Shown here one piece after another: positions 6,753 to 15,315 of a stretch of 21,561 nt of DNA. The stretch comes from Martensiomyces pterosporus (taxonomy: Eukaryota > Kickxellomycota > Kickxellomycetes > Kickxellales > Kickxellaceae), in contig MU603990.1 in NCBI GenBank assembly GCA_025201845.1, positions 80,158 through 101,718 on the forward strand. Reading direction: 5' to 3'. The notes beneath the pieces were generated by a model. The model was not told the origin of the DNA, searched no databases, and was given only the letters and a program-made list of their open reading frames with translations. How positions within the stretch are numbered: position 1 is the stretch's first letter; the number at the start of each line of letters is the position of its first letter. The position numbers and the translations under genes are program-made.

Positions 6753-8567
6753 ATGGCGACCATGCTCTGCCGCCCGGCCTCCAGGCTCCTCTTTTCCTCT
6801 GCTCGCCCTCGTTTGGCTTTACCGCTTCTGCGCAATCTCTCCTCTCCTTCTCACAGCACCCGCGCACCTTTTGTCTCCCCACCAAAACGCACGCTATATT
6901 CAGGCACCAGGCGACAGATAGCAAGCATGAGCGCTCCTGCAACCACAACTCCCAGGGAGACATACTCGGTAAGAATGGCGCGCCCTCTCCATTTTATTCC
7001 CCCTCCACGCGCATAAGCGCCGCTTTAGGGTTTTATTCCCCGAGCCCGCGGAAGCTGCGGCCATAAAGATAGCTAAACCGTGGCAAAAAGTTTTCTCTTT
7101 ACCGGGTAGACCGCTGTGAGGGACCTGAACAACCTGCAGACCAACTTCCAGATCATCCAGCAGATCAAGGCGTCGGGTGGCCGGATAAACGAGTACAGCA
7201 TCCCCGAGTTCGCCGCATTCGTCGAAAAGCTAGGCCACCAGGTCGATGACCTCGACTCCCTCAATGTCATCCACGTCACGGGCACCAAGGGCAAGGGGTC
7301 CACCTGCGCCTTCGTCAGCTCCATCCTGCGCCAAATCGCTGTCAGGGGCTCCGACGGCTCCAGTCGCCCGCTGAAAATTGGCCTGTTCACGTCGCCGCAC
7401 CTGATCGAGGTGCGCGAGAGGATCCAGATTAACGGCGAGCCGATTTCGCAAGAGGCCTTTGCCAAGTACTTCTACCAAACCTACAATGGCCTCAAGGCGG
7501 AGGACCCGCCCCTGAGGAAGGTTACGCCAGAGTCGCCCGACATGCCAATGTATTTCAGGTTCCTGACGCTGATGGCATACCACACATTTTTGATGGAGAA
7601 GGTGGACGTGGCCATCATGGAGGTGGGCGTCGGCGGCCAGTACGACTCGACCAATGTCATTCGCAAGCCAGTGGTCTGCGGCATCGCATCGCTGGGAATC
7701 GACCACCAGAACTCCTTGGGATCCACGATCGAGGAGATTGCGTGGCACAAGGGCGGCATTATCAAGGACAACGTGCCGGCGTTCACCGTCGACCAGCCCG
7801 AGTCGGCGCTGGAGGTGCTGAGGAAACGCGCGGGGGAGCGGAGTGCGCCATTGGCCGTCGTGCACCCGTTGGACACCGTAAAGCTCGGTGGACTGAACCT
7901 GGGCATATCGGGCGAGCACCAGGCTGTCAACGCGGCGCTGGCCGTCGAACTGTGCCGCACATGGGTCAAGCGCACCGGAATCGACAAAGACATCGTTGAC
8001 GGGCTGCCGGAGTCGCAGGGTGCGCTGGAGGGCTGGGTCAAGCGCGGTCTCGAGTCGGCACACTGGCCTGGACGCTCGCAGACATTCGCCAGCCAAAAGT
8101 TCCCTGCCATCGCCTGGCACGCCGACGGGGCACATACCGTGGAGAGCATGGCTGCGTGCGGCAAGTGGTTCGCTGCCCAAGCACGGCCTGAAACACCCTG
8201 TGTGCTGCTATTCAATGCCGCCCATGATCGCAGCGCGCGTGCACTGCTGGAGACTCTGTGGGAGAGCATCGGCGACAAGTGCGGCTCGACCTTTGTTGAT
8301 GCGGTGTTCTGCCCCAACCTGTCTAATCGCGCAGACAGCGTCAATTTCACCGTGCAGAACGACGAGGAGCTCAAGCCCCAGAAGGAGTCGGCGCACATCT
8401 GGGCCGGGCTGTCGGGTGTGCAGGAGACACGCACCTTTGGCACCATCAACGACGCCGTCGCCTACATCGAGTCTACCTACGGGTCGAAGGGCCGTGCCAA
8501 CGTCCTGGCCACCGGCAGCCTGCACTTGGTCGGCGGTGTCCTCGATGCCGCCAAGGGGTCGACTTGA
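6753..8567 (+). CDS. Folylpolyglutamate synthase (one intron)
   Basis: The enzyme adds glutamates to tetrahydrofolates using ATP, retaining them in cytosol and mitochondria. Exon 1 is 6753-6968 (72 codons) and exon 2 is 7110-8567; the phase-0 junction reads RETYS/TAVRDLNNLQTNF, giving 557 residues. The P-loop VTGTKGKGSTCAF is at about 128-140 and GLFTSPHLIEVRERI at about 163. EVGVGGQYDSTN, GIDHQNSLG and WHKGGI follow, and the C-terminal domain shows DGAHTVESM and ATGSLHLVGGVL. Residues 1-58 are rich in Arg, Ser and Leu with almost no acidic residues, as in a mitochondrial presequence. A second in-frame ATG at 6927 (MSAPATTTPRE) would give a cytosolic form. Family identity is clear; dual targeting is inference. 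Confidence 0.95.
6969..7109 (+). other. Intron of folylpolyglutamate synthase gene
   Basis: This 141-bp intron has donor GTAAGA and acceptor GGGTAG. Splicing joins two complete codon sets in phase 0 and restores the conserved TAVRDLNNLQTNF start of the catalytic region. A CTAAAC branch-like motif lies about 35 bp before the acceptor. Confidence 0.9.
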
Positions 8568-9388
8568 GCACAATCGCCGCACACGCTGTTAATTCTCTGC
8601 CCATTAATCCCGAAACCAGGATCAGCAACCCGCTTTTTTCTTTTTTGATGCTAGACGTTCTGAAGCGGGGGCTATATGCGGAGCTGCTTGGCGGCAACCA
8701 GCAGCGTGCTCCCTCTTTTTCTCCCGCAACCACCTCTGGTCCACCTTAAATCAATTCATTAGTTGGTAAGCATGCAGCACAAATCCCAAAAATGCTACGG
8801 ATCCGGGCGAGGCGGACGATGGATGCGGTCGAAAAGGGAGAGCGGGCGGGCGGATGGATGCATCCGGTGATGGATGCGCTGGGAGCATACTTTGGGATTT
8901 ACTGTGTGGTGAGAATGGCTTTTCCGAGCCCGGTGTTTCTGAAACAGCAGCAGCCTTGACTTTCATAGACTCGGTGAAATTTGCCATGACTGTGTGTCAA
9001 TTTGTGTGGCCCCCTGCAGCGCAGCTGTTGTGCCGGGCTGCACACAGGCCATATGCGCTCACACTTTCTCGCTAGTTTGGCTGCGCCCTTTTGCTGCTGC
9101 GTCGACGAAACAAATGCTCTTCCCCACACCCAAATCCCACAGGCTCTCCTGAAAGACGCCGGCTGTCCCCCGATGCCTGCTCGACGCATACCAGCAAAAG
9201 CCCCACACGCGCCCCCGTCAAAGGGACATTCCTATCCCTTTGCTGGGGGGCGCGGAAGCCCCTCTAATTTTCCACCAGTGAAACATTATTGCGAGCGAGA
9301 AACTGAGCGTCCTGACTCTGTATGGCCTGCTAATTCCCCCTGCCCTGCAAATCGGACTGTGTTTAGAATTTGTTTTAGCCACACAAAA
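8568..9388. other. Intergenic region between FPGS and RPS22
   Basis: These 821 bp contain the FPGS 3' end and the RPS22 promoter. Around 8815-8880 there are several imperfect GGATGGATGCRK(C/G) repeats. No confident coding unit or snoRNA was found. A 5' untranslated intron ending at TTTTAG near 9378 or CCACAG near 9143 is possible but not provable from sequence alone. Confidence 0.45.
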
Positions 9389-9781
9389 ATGGTCCGCGTT
9401 TCCGTCCTCAACGACTGCCTTAAGAGCATGACCAACGCTGAGAAGCGTGGAAAGCGTCAGGTTCTTGTCCGCCCTTCGTCGAAGGTCATCATCAAGTTCC
9501 TCTCGGTCATGCAGAAGCACGGCTACATTGGTGAGTTCGAGATCATCGACGACCACCGCGCTGGCAAGATCGTTGTCCAGCTCAACGGTCGCCTCAACAA
9601 GTGCGGTGTCATCTCGCCCCGTTTCCCCATCAAGGTCTCGGACATCGAGCAGTGGGTTGCTGACCTCCTTCCCTCCCGCCAGTTCGGCTACATCGTCCTC
9701 ACCACCTCGGCTGGCATCATGGACCACGAGGAGGCCCGTCGCCGCCACGTCGGAGGAAAGATCCTTGGCTACTTCTACTAG
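9389..9781 (+). CDS. RPS22: Cytosolic 40S ribosomal protein uS8 (RPS22 / S15a)
   Basis: This intronless frame of 130 codons matches the near-invariant eukaryotic uS8 length. It starts [14 protein letters not shown] and ends GGKILGYFY. The blocks [49 protein letters not shown] and [19 protein letters not shown] are diagnostic. The protein binds the central domain of 18S rRNA in the small subunit body and is needed for its assembly. The start is fixed by the conserved N-terminus. Codon use is strongly biased to C-ending codons, as expected for a highly expressed gene. It converges with the MICOS gene across 254 bp. Confidence 0.99.
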   Translation: MVRVSVLNDCLKSMTNAEKRGKRQVLVRPSSKVIIKFLSVMQKHGYIGEFEIIDDHRAGKIVVQLNGRLNKCGVISPRFPIKVSDIEQWVADLLPSRQFGYIVLTTSAGIMDHEEARRRHVGGKILGYFY

Positions 9782-10035
9782 ATTAGCTCAGTCACCCCAT
9801 TTTCGTTTTCCCTAGCTGGGTATCTGTGCGTGCGGGGCATCCGTGTCTCCGGCACGTGTATTGACCAGAATGAAAATGCCAAAACCCTATTTTGTGCGGC
9901 ACCCAGCATGTGTCAGCCAAGCGAGCGCAGGAGCGCAGCTGGCAGAACCAGAGGCGATGTGTGTGGATCTCATGTTCAGCTTGCTAGAGAGAAATGTAAA
10001 GAGCAAAGCGTGCTAGAAATTGGCAGATGGCTTGT

Positions 10036-11068
10036 TTAGTTGTTGGAGCTCTCCTTGAAGCCCAGAGGAAGCTTCTTCGGCTTGGACTCAGCCTTGGGGG
10101 AGGGCGACGGCTCTTCAGCGGGGGCAGCAGCCTCCTCGACGGCGGCAGGGATATCCGCAGCAGCCTTGTCCTCCTTCTCCTGCACAGCAGACGAAGCACT
10201 GGCCGCCTTCTCCGCGATCGCATCGGAGACGTCCGCCGCCTTCGCCTGAACATCCTCGACGGCCGCCTTCACGGGCTCCAGAGCCTCAGTCTTTGGCGCC
10301 CCAAACGACCTTCCCTCCTGCAGGGACATCCTCAGCTCCTGCACGTTCTCAGCAACCTTCCTGCTGACATCCCTCTGCGTCTGCTTGACTCTTTGCCACT
10401 CTTCTCTGACATTGTCGATTGTCTGCGGGTCGCCATAGCGGCCCCAGATATTGCGCAGGACGACGTTCGCAGTGCCAGGGAGGAAGTAGAACGCCGACAG
10501 GGTGCCGAAGATGAGCGGCGACGTCCAGCGGACAGCAAAGTTGCGGCGTCTGGTGAAGATGGGCCCAGCGAGCATCGAAATGCCAACATAGATGATTCCG
10601 GGCGCCAGTTTCTCGCCCTGTGGCACGGTCCTCTGTACCAGGGACTCCACGCACTTCTCGGTCTCCACCCACCGGTCCACGACGATCTGCCCGTGTGTCT
10701 TGGCCACGTTGAATAGGCGCACGGTCTCCTCGCGTGCCTCGCGCATCAGCGCGATCAGCCGCGTGGGCTGGTCCTCCAAGCCCTGGCTGGCGGGCACCAG
10801 CTGGCGCTCCTCCTGCTCATCGTAGATAGACTTCTTTGTCGCCTTGGCGTCGTCTGCGTAAACTGGAGATCCGCTCACCGTCATGATAGCCGTAGTGGCT
10901 GCTGTTGCGCTGACCACAGCAAATGCCTACAGCGAAGAATTTGAAGCCAGGGTAATTAGCGCCGAAGCCGCAACAGGGCAAGCTGAGCCAAATGCTCGCC
11001 AGAACGGCGCACACAAATGTGAAAAGAGATTGCGCCCGTCTTTTTACCTTTGTCAACGCCTGCGCCAT
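10036..11068 (-). CDS. MICOS complex subunit of the MIC26/MIC27 (apolipoprotein O) family (one intron)
   Basis: This is an inner mitochondrial membrane protein of the MICOS complex, which shapes cristae junctions. Exon 1 is 11068-11048, only seven codons (MAQALTK). Exon 2 is 10926-10036, giving 303 residues. The exon 2 frame has an in-frame TAG just before it and no good ATG, which makes the upstream exon necessary. The family core is at about residues 115-160: APGIIYVGISMLAGPIFTRRRN, then RWTSPLIFGTLSAFYFLPGT, the paired transmembrane segments. The N-terminus (AFAVVSATAATTAIM) is hydrophobic and Ala-rich, likely part of the import signal. The tail after about 190 is a long Ala/Glu/Lys-rich, probably helical, segment with a Pro-rich end, longer than in many relatives. 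MIC26 versus MIC27 cannot be decided. Confidence 0.88.
10927..11047 (-). other. Intron of MICOS subunit gene
   Basis: This 121-bp intron on the minus strand has donor AAG/GTAAAA and acceptor CTGTAG, with a CTAAT branch-like motif in GCGCTAATTACC upstream of the acceptor. Phase 0. It joins MAQALTK to AFAVVSATAATTAIM. Confidence 0.8.
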
Positions 11069-11409
11069 TCTGTTTTGATTCTGATGCAATTCGAGGAAAT
11101 CTAGAGCAGTGACCTTTCCAGCCCGATTGAGCAACAAAGCAGAAGCAGAGAGAAAGAAAAAAAGCAGTCCAGCAAAGCAAGCGAGAGCAGGCGCCCACGG
11201 CTATTTTCTGCGTTCATATGAAAATCGCTGCGAGTGCTTCTTATCGCCCACACATTTGAGACGCCGCTTGATCACCGGGGCGTGATCTCGCATAATCAGG
11301 GCGCACACAAGAGCACAATCCCAGTGATTACTTGTATGTGGCACTGAGCCCTAGAAAGGAAGAAAGAAAGAAAGAAAGAAAGGAGAGAGAGCGTGCATGG
11401 AGCTGGCAT
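11069..11409. other. Intergenic region between MICOS gene and HTS1 3' end
   Basis: These 341 bp hold the promoter of the MICOS gene and the HTS1 3' flank, plus a GAAA microsatellite. No coding unit or RNA gene was recognised. Confidence 0.5.
11353..11382. repeat. GAAA tetranucleotide microsatellite
   Basis: About seven near-perfect GAAA units lie immediately downstream of the HTS1 stop codon, so in the HTS1 3' untranslated region as a TTTC tract. One interruption (GGAA) occurs near the left end. Confidence 0.9.
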
Positions 11410-13310
11410 TCAAGCCTGGAGGCGCTTCTTGAGCTCAGCCACCATGTCTGACCTCTGCACAGCAACGCCGCCTTCTTCGCCGGCAACCTTGAACGCCATG
11501 TTCTTGATCTTGACCATCCCCTTCTCGACCTCGTCCTTGCCAATAAGCACGGCCCAGGGAATGACCTCCTGGTCGCACGTGTTGTACTGGTTCTGCAGGC
11601 GCGGCTTGGCCTTGTACGCAAACTCGGCCGCAATTCCGCTGTCCCAGAGCTCGGTGGCAATGCGCAGGCGCTCCTCCAGCAGGCCGTCCATCAGGCTGAT
11701 GATGTACACCTGGGTCTTGTTGGCCTTGATCTCTTGCGTCTGGAGCCTCGACATGATGATCGAGAAGATGCGCTCGACACCAAACGAGATGCCGACGCAC
11801 GGCACCTGGTTCTTCTTGCTGGCCTTGCCCTTGGACCTGCGCGAGGCAGAGAACATGCCCACGAGCTCGTCGTAGCGGCCACCAGCGGCAATCGATCCCA
11901 CGCGCACCTGGCTCTCATCGATCTCGCCGCTCTCCTTGACCTCCTTCGCCGACGTAGCAGTGGGCTGAGCCTCCGTGGGGCGCACGTCCTCCTCCGTGAG
12001 GACAGCCTCGTAGATAATGCCCGTGTAGTAATCCAGCCCGCGTGCAAGACTCATGTCGAACGAGACGTAGTCGAGGATGTTGTAAATGGTCGCGTACTTG
12101 AAGAACAGACCCATGTCAGCCAAGCCCTCCTGCGCCTTTGTGCTCTTCATGAGCTCCGGGAACGATGCCAGCTTCTCCAGAAGCTCCTGTCCGCCCCTCA
12201 GCTGCACGTACTCGCCAATCTTATCTGCGACTGCGCCGTCCAGCCCCTTCTCCTCGGTCATTTCCTTGCGCACATCCGCCCACGGCAGCTTGTCGAGCTT
12301 GTCGACAGCCGACGAAATCGTGCGGATCTTGTCCTCCGGCACCCCAGAGACCTCAAAGATCGCATCGAGGATCTTGCGGTGGTTGATCTTGATCACAAAG
12401 CCCCCCACATCCAGGCTGGTCAGGACCTCCACGGCCACACGCACGCACTCGGCATCGGGGATCATCGCGTCGTACTGCCCGGCGATGTCGTAGTCGCACT
12501 GGTAGAACTCGCGCATGCGGCCCTTGGTCATCGCCGGCTGGTCGCGGCGGTACACCTTGGCGATCTGGTAGCGCTTGATGTTGGTGATTCCGTTCATGGC
12601 AACGTAGCGCGCAAACGGCACAGTCAGGTCGTACCTCAGCGAGCACTCCTCTCCGCCCTGGTCCTTCAGATCGTAAATCAGCTTGCTGTCCTCTCCGTAC
12701 TTTCCAGTAAGAATCTCCTTGAGCTCAAACACGGGGGTGTCAATGGTGACTGCGCCGTGCTTCTCAAACACCGACGTGATGGTGTTGAAGATTCCAGACC
12801 GCACAGACATCTCCTTTGCGGTGTAGTCCTTTGTGCCCTATTCCCAAAAATAACACTTAAAAAAAAACAGGTTGCAGCTTGCACGTATCGCCAAGAGCAG
12901 CAGCAAAAGCCATATTGGGATGATTACTCATTAGCACAGAAGCCAGCACTTTTTTTGCCATGGCCAAAGAAAGCCACATCAAGGCTTTGCTGCCATCGCC
13001 AAAAAAGCAGCACCTCCCCCTGGCGTGGAGAATTCTGAGTGCTCCTCGCCGGCCAGAGAGAAAAGCAGCAGAGGGGCCTTACCTTGGCCGTTTTTAGCGT
13101 GAACGACTTGTTTCCTTGGCTGCTGCTTCCGTTGGAGGCACCCTTAGCTGGGGCAGGCTCGCCGCTGGCAATGCGCAGCTTCTCCTTGAGGCTCAGCAGG
13201 AGGGCAACCTGCTCGTCAACCGCGGCCTTCTCGGCCTTCTCGGTCTTGAGCTGGCGCACGACGCCGCCCTGGGACTCAATTTGCTGTTTCAGCTGTTCGA
13301 CTTCGCTCAT
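11410..13310 (-). CDS. HTS1: Histidyl-tRNA synthetase with N-terminal WHEP domain (one intron)
   Basis: This class II synthetase charges tRNA-His. Exon 1 is 13310-13083 (76 codons) and exon 2 is 12837-11410, joined in phase 0 as [21 protein letters not shown], giving 551 residues. Residues about 4-50 ([21 protein letters not shown], then LLLSLKEKL) form a WHEP tRNA-binding helix pair. The catalytic core has motif 2 pieces DLTVPFARY (146-154) and [16 protein letters not shown] (172-191). The histidine loop RGLDYYTG is at 342-349, [11 protein letters not shown] at 395-405, and motif 3 [10 protein letters not shown] at 425-434. The anticodon-binding domain runs from about 447 to the end. A charged insert follows the histidine loop at about 355-385. 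The start at 13310 is the first ATG of the open frame, which continues upstream without ATG. Confidence 0.96.
12838..13082 (-). other. Intron of histidyl-tRNA synthetase gene
   Basis: This 245-bp intron has donor AAG/GTAAGG and acceptor GGAATAG. It contains in-frame stops, and an alternative AG about 18 bp upstream would lead straight into TAG, so the acceptor at 12838 is well determined. It separates the WHEP domain and linker from the catalytic core exactly between domains. Confidence 0.9.
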
Positions 13311-14203
13311 TTGTAAAAGTGTGTTATGCGAACCAATGCACAAAATAAAATAAAAAAAACGAATTTGGTGAGAGATGGAGGGGGAAAAGCAAACTCGGTC
13401 TGTGAACACCAGCCGCCTGCGTTGTTGATTCACCTTGTTCCCTCAACACAGAAGCATGCAAAATTTTGATCTCAGATGCGGCGGCCAGTCTGATCAGGGA
13501 TCAAGCCCAGCAGCCCCTGTTTCGTTTACATGGCTCAACTCCTCCCTCCTGTAGCACTGGCATAGGGGTACATGCCTAGTGCATTTTGCTGATCCAAGCG
13601 ACCCCAGTATGCTTCTACATATTCCATGGCATATGCCAGCTGGTCGCAAGAGCAGAACTTCCCACGCCCATGCTGTTTGTGGCAAGTTTTTTTTTTTCAC
13701 ACACAAAGCGCATGCGTCGTCGAACAGGCGGCGGCATCAGGCACTCGACGCTGAATGCACTGTCCCGCGCCAGCTGGCAAAATTGGAAATGCAAGTGCGG
13801 ATACCTTCTGGATCATAAGATTTGTAATACACCCTGCACATGACAGGAAAGTCGATGGGGGGTGGTGTCTGTTTCCCGCTCTCTTTGGCCCCCTGAGATA
13901 AGCCAGATGTGTCTCTGAGCACGCAATATCTGCTGCATATTATACGCTGGCCTCCTATTCGTCCATCCGCACTCGAGCGCTCTCTTCTCTCTGCCCTCCA
14001 TCCGCCTCTGCTATTCTCACTCGCAAGCGCTTTCCGCTCCAGCATCCTTGCGTATAAAATGGAAGGGATGGCTGACACAGCAGGAGGGTGGTGCAGTATT
14101 GACAATTTTCACTAAGCAAGGCGATCTACCCTTCTCTCTCCACTCGCTCCGGCGCTTTTCTAAACCTATTTCCAGCCACAGAGCGACGCTCGTCCAAAAA
14201 GAT
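13311..14203. other. Divergent intergenic region between HTS1 and the oxygenase gene
   Basis: These 893 bp contain both promoters. Near HTS1 there is an A-rich tract (13340-13361) and farther out a T11-13 run (about 13687-13699). The oxygenase side has a pyrimidine-rich stretch (13980-14045) and a TATA box. Open frames here (for example 13586-13843 plus and 13737-14105 minus) show no recognisable protein, and I do not call them. Confidence 0.5.
14053..14059 (+). promoter_or_regulatory. TATA box of oxygenase gene
   Basis: TATAAAA follows a pyrimidine-rich tract and lies about 150 bp upstream of the chosen ATG at 14204. It overlaps the farthest upstream in-frame ATG (near 14058), which would therefore lie upstream of the expected transcription start. 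Confidence 0.6.
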
Positions 14204-15289
14204 ATGACAGCCGCCGACTTTAGCTCCATCCCAATCCTCGATCTGTCCGTCGCCAAGACAAACAAGGCCCTGTTCCTGGCAGATCTCCAACATGCGCTCA
14301 TCCACGTCGGATTCTTCTACGTCAAGGGCCACGACATCTCGCGCGAGTTCCTCCAGCGCCTGACACAGCTGACCATCGGATACTTTGACCTGCCTCTGGA
14401 GGAAAAGCTGAAAACCGACAAAATCCACTCGCCCACCGTTTTGGGCTACAGCATCCAGGGCAACGAAATCACCAAAGACAAGAAGGACAACCGCGAGCAG
14501 TTCGACTTTGCCAACGAGCTCCCCGACACCTGGACCGAGGGGCAGCCCATCCACGAGCGCCTCTCGGGACCCAACCTGTGGCCCGAGGAGAGCGTGCTCC
14601 CTGGATTCCGCAGCACAATTCTGGGGTTCCATGACCAGGCGCGCGAGCTCGCCGAAACCCTGACCCGATATGTGGCCGAAGCCCTGGGCCTGGAGCCCAG
14701 CGCCCTTCTGGACGAATACGTGATTCCGGGGCAGCAGCACAGGGCAAAGCTCATCAAGTACCCCGCGGTCGACCAGCTGGCGCCACAGGACGGAACCCAG
14801 GGCGTGGGCCCGCATCGCGACACAGCCTCGCTGCTGACCATCCTCTACCAGGCCAACGACCTCCCCGGCCTGCAGGTCCAGAACCACGCAGGCGAGTGGG
14901 TCGATGCCCCAGCCATTGACGGCACATTTGTGGTCAACATCGGCACCGGGCTGGAGCACCTCGTCCACAACGTGGCCATTGCCACCACGCACCGCGTTCT
15001 CAACCCGCCGCCCGGTAGGGGGCCGCGGTACTCAATCCCGTTCTTCCTCGGTGCGCGCATCGACAAGAAGCTCGCGCCCATCGACATTCCCCAGCAGGTC
15101 CTCGACCAAAGGCCCCAAAAGGTGGTCACGGACTCGGCACACCAGTTCAGCCAAGTGTACAGCAGCGACCCGGGCCTCTACATGGTGCTCAACCGCATAT
15201 CGTCGCACCGCGATGTCGGCGCCAAATTCTACCCGGAGCTCGCCAAGGCCTACGGCATCGACACCGCTGCTCCCAGCGCCGCCTACTAG
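14204..15289 (+). CDS. Isopenicillin N synthase-like 2-oxoglutarate/Fe(II) oxygenase
   Basis: The frame is 361 codons and intronless. It belongs to the non-haem iron dioxygenase superfamily with a DIOX_N domain (IPILDLS at 9-15, then HVGFFYVKGHDI at 34-45). The core has the iron ligands H204-x-D206 (GPHRDTASLL) and H263 (TTHRVLNPP), and R275-x-S277 (RYSIPFF) as the 2-oxoglutarate carboxylate clamp. Further upstream, GYSIQGNEITKDKKDNREQF (81-100) is typical of fungal and plant members. All catalytic residues are present, so it is probably active. The substrate is unknown; relatives act in secondary metabolism, hormone or nucleobase oxidation, and nothing nearby suggests a cluster. I chose ATG 14204 (MTAADFSSIPILDL) because homology begins there and the TATA box excludes farther starts. 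It converges with the SMG6-like gene, stops 26 bp apart. Confidence 0.9.
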   Translation: MTAADFSSIPILDLSVAKTNKALFLADLQHALIHVGFFYVKGHDISREFLQRLTQLTIGYFDLPLEEKLKTDKIHSPTVLGYSIQGNEITKDKKDNREQFDFANELPDTWTEGQPIHERLSGPNLWPEESVLPGFRSTILGFHDQARELAETLTRYVAEALGLEPSALLDEYVIPGQQHRAKLIKYPAVDQLAPQDGTQGVGPHRDTASLLTILYQANDLPGLQVQNHAGEWVDAPAIDGTFVVNIGTGLEHLVHNVAIATTHRVLNPPPGRGPRYSIPFFLGARIDKKLAPIDIPQQVLDQRPQKVVTDSAHQFSQVYSSDPGLYMVLNRISSHRDVGAKFYPELAKAYGIDTAAPSAAY

Positions 15290-15315
15290 CCGCTTTCTTT
15301 GTCTCTACTGTCTGT

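Noticed and set aside
8751..8987. Minus-strand 78-codon frame starting MANFTESMKVKAAAVSETPG
   Set aside because: It has a plausible-looking start, but the rest is low-complexity Pro/Ser sequence, no family is recognised, and it lies in the RPS22 promoter. A GTAAAT donor-like site exists inside, but no convincing second exon.
9122..9144. ACACCCAAAT as a Rap1-type ribosomal protein promoter site for RPS22
   Set aside because: Only a partial match to the yeast consensus, and use of Rap1 at ribosomal genes is not expected outside some Saccharomycotina.
11734..13038. 434-codon plus-strand frame across HTS1
   Set aside because: Antisense of the conserved synthetase, and it runs through the HTS1 intron without any domain.
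13586..14105. Small frames on both strands in the HTS1/oxygenase intergenic region
   Set aside because: No homology or domain is visible and they overlap each other antisense; likely chance frames in regulatory sequence.
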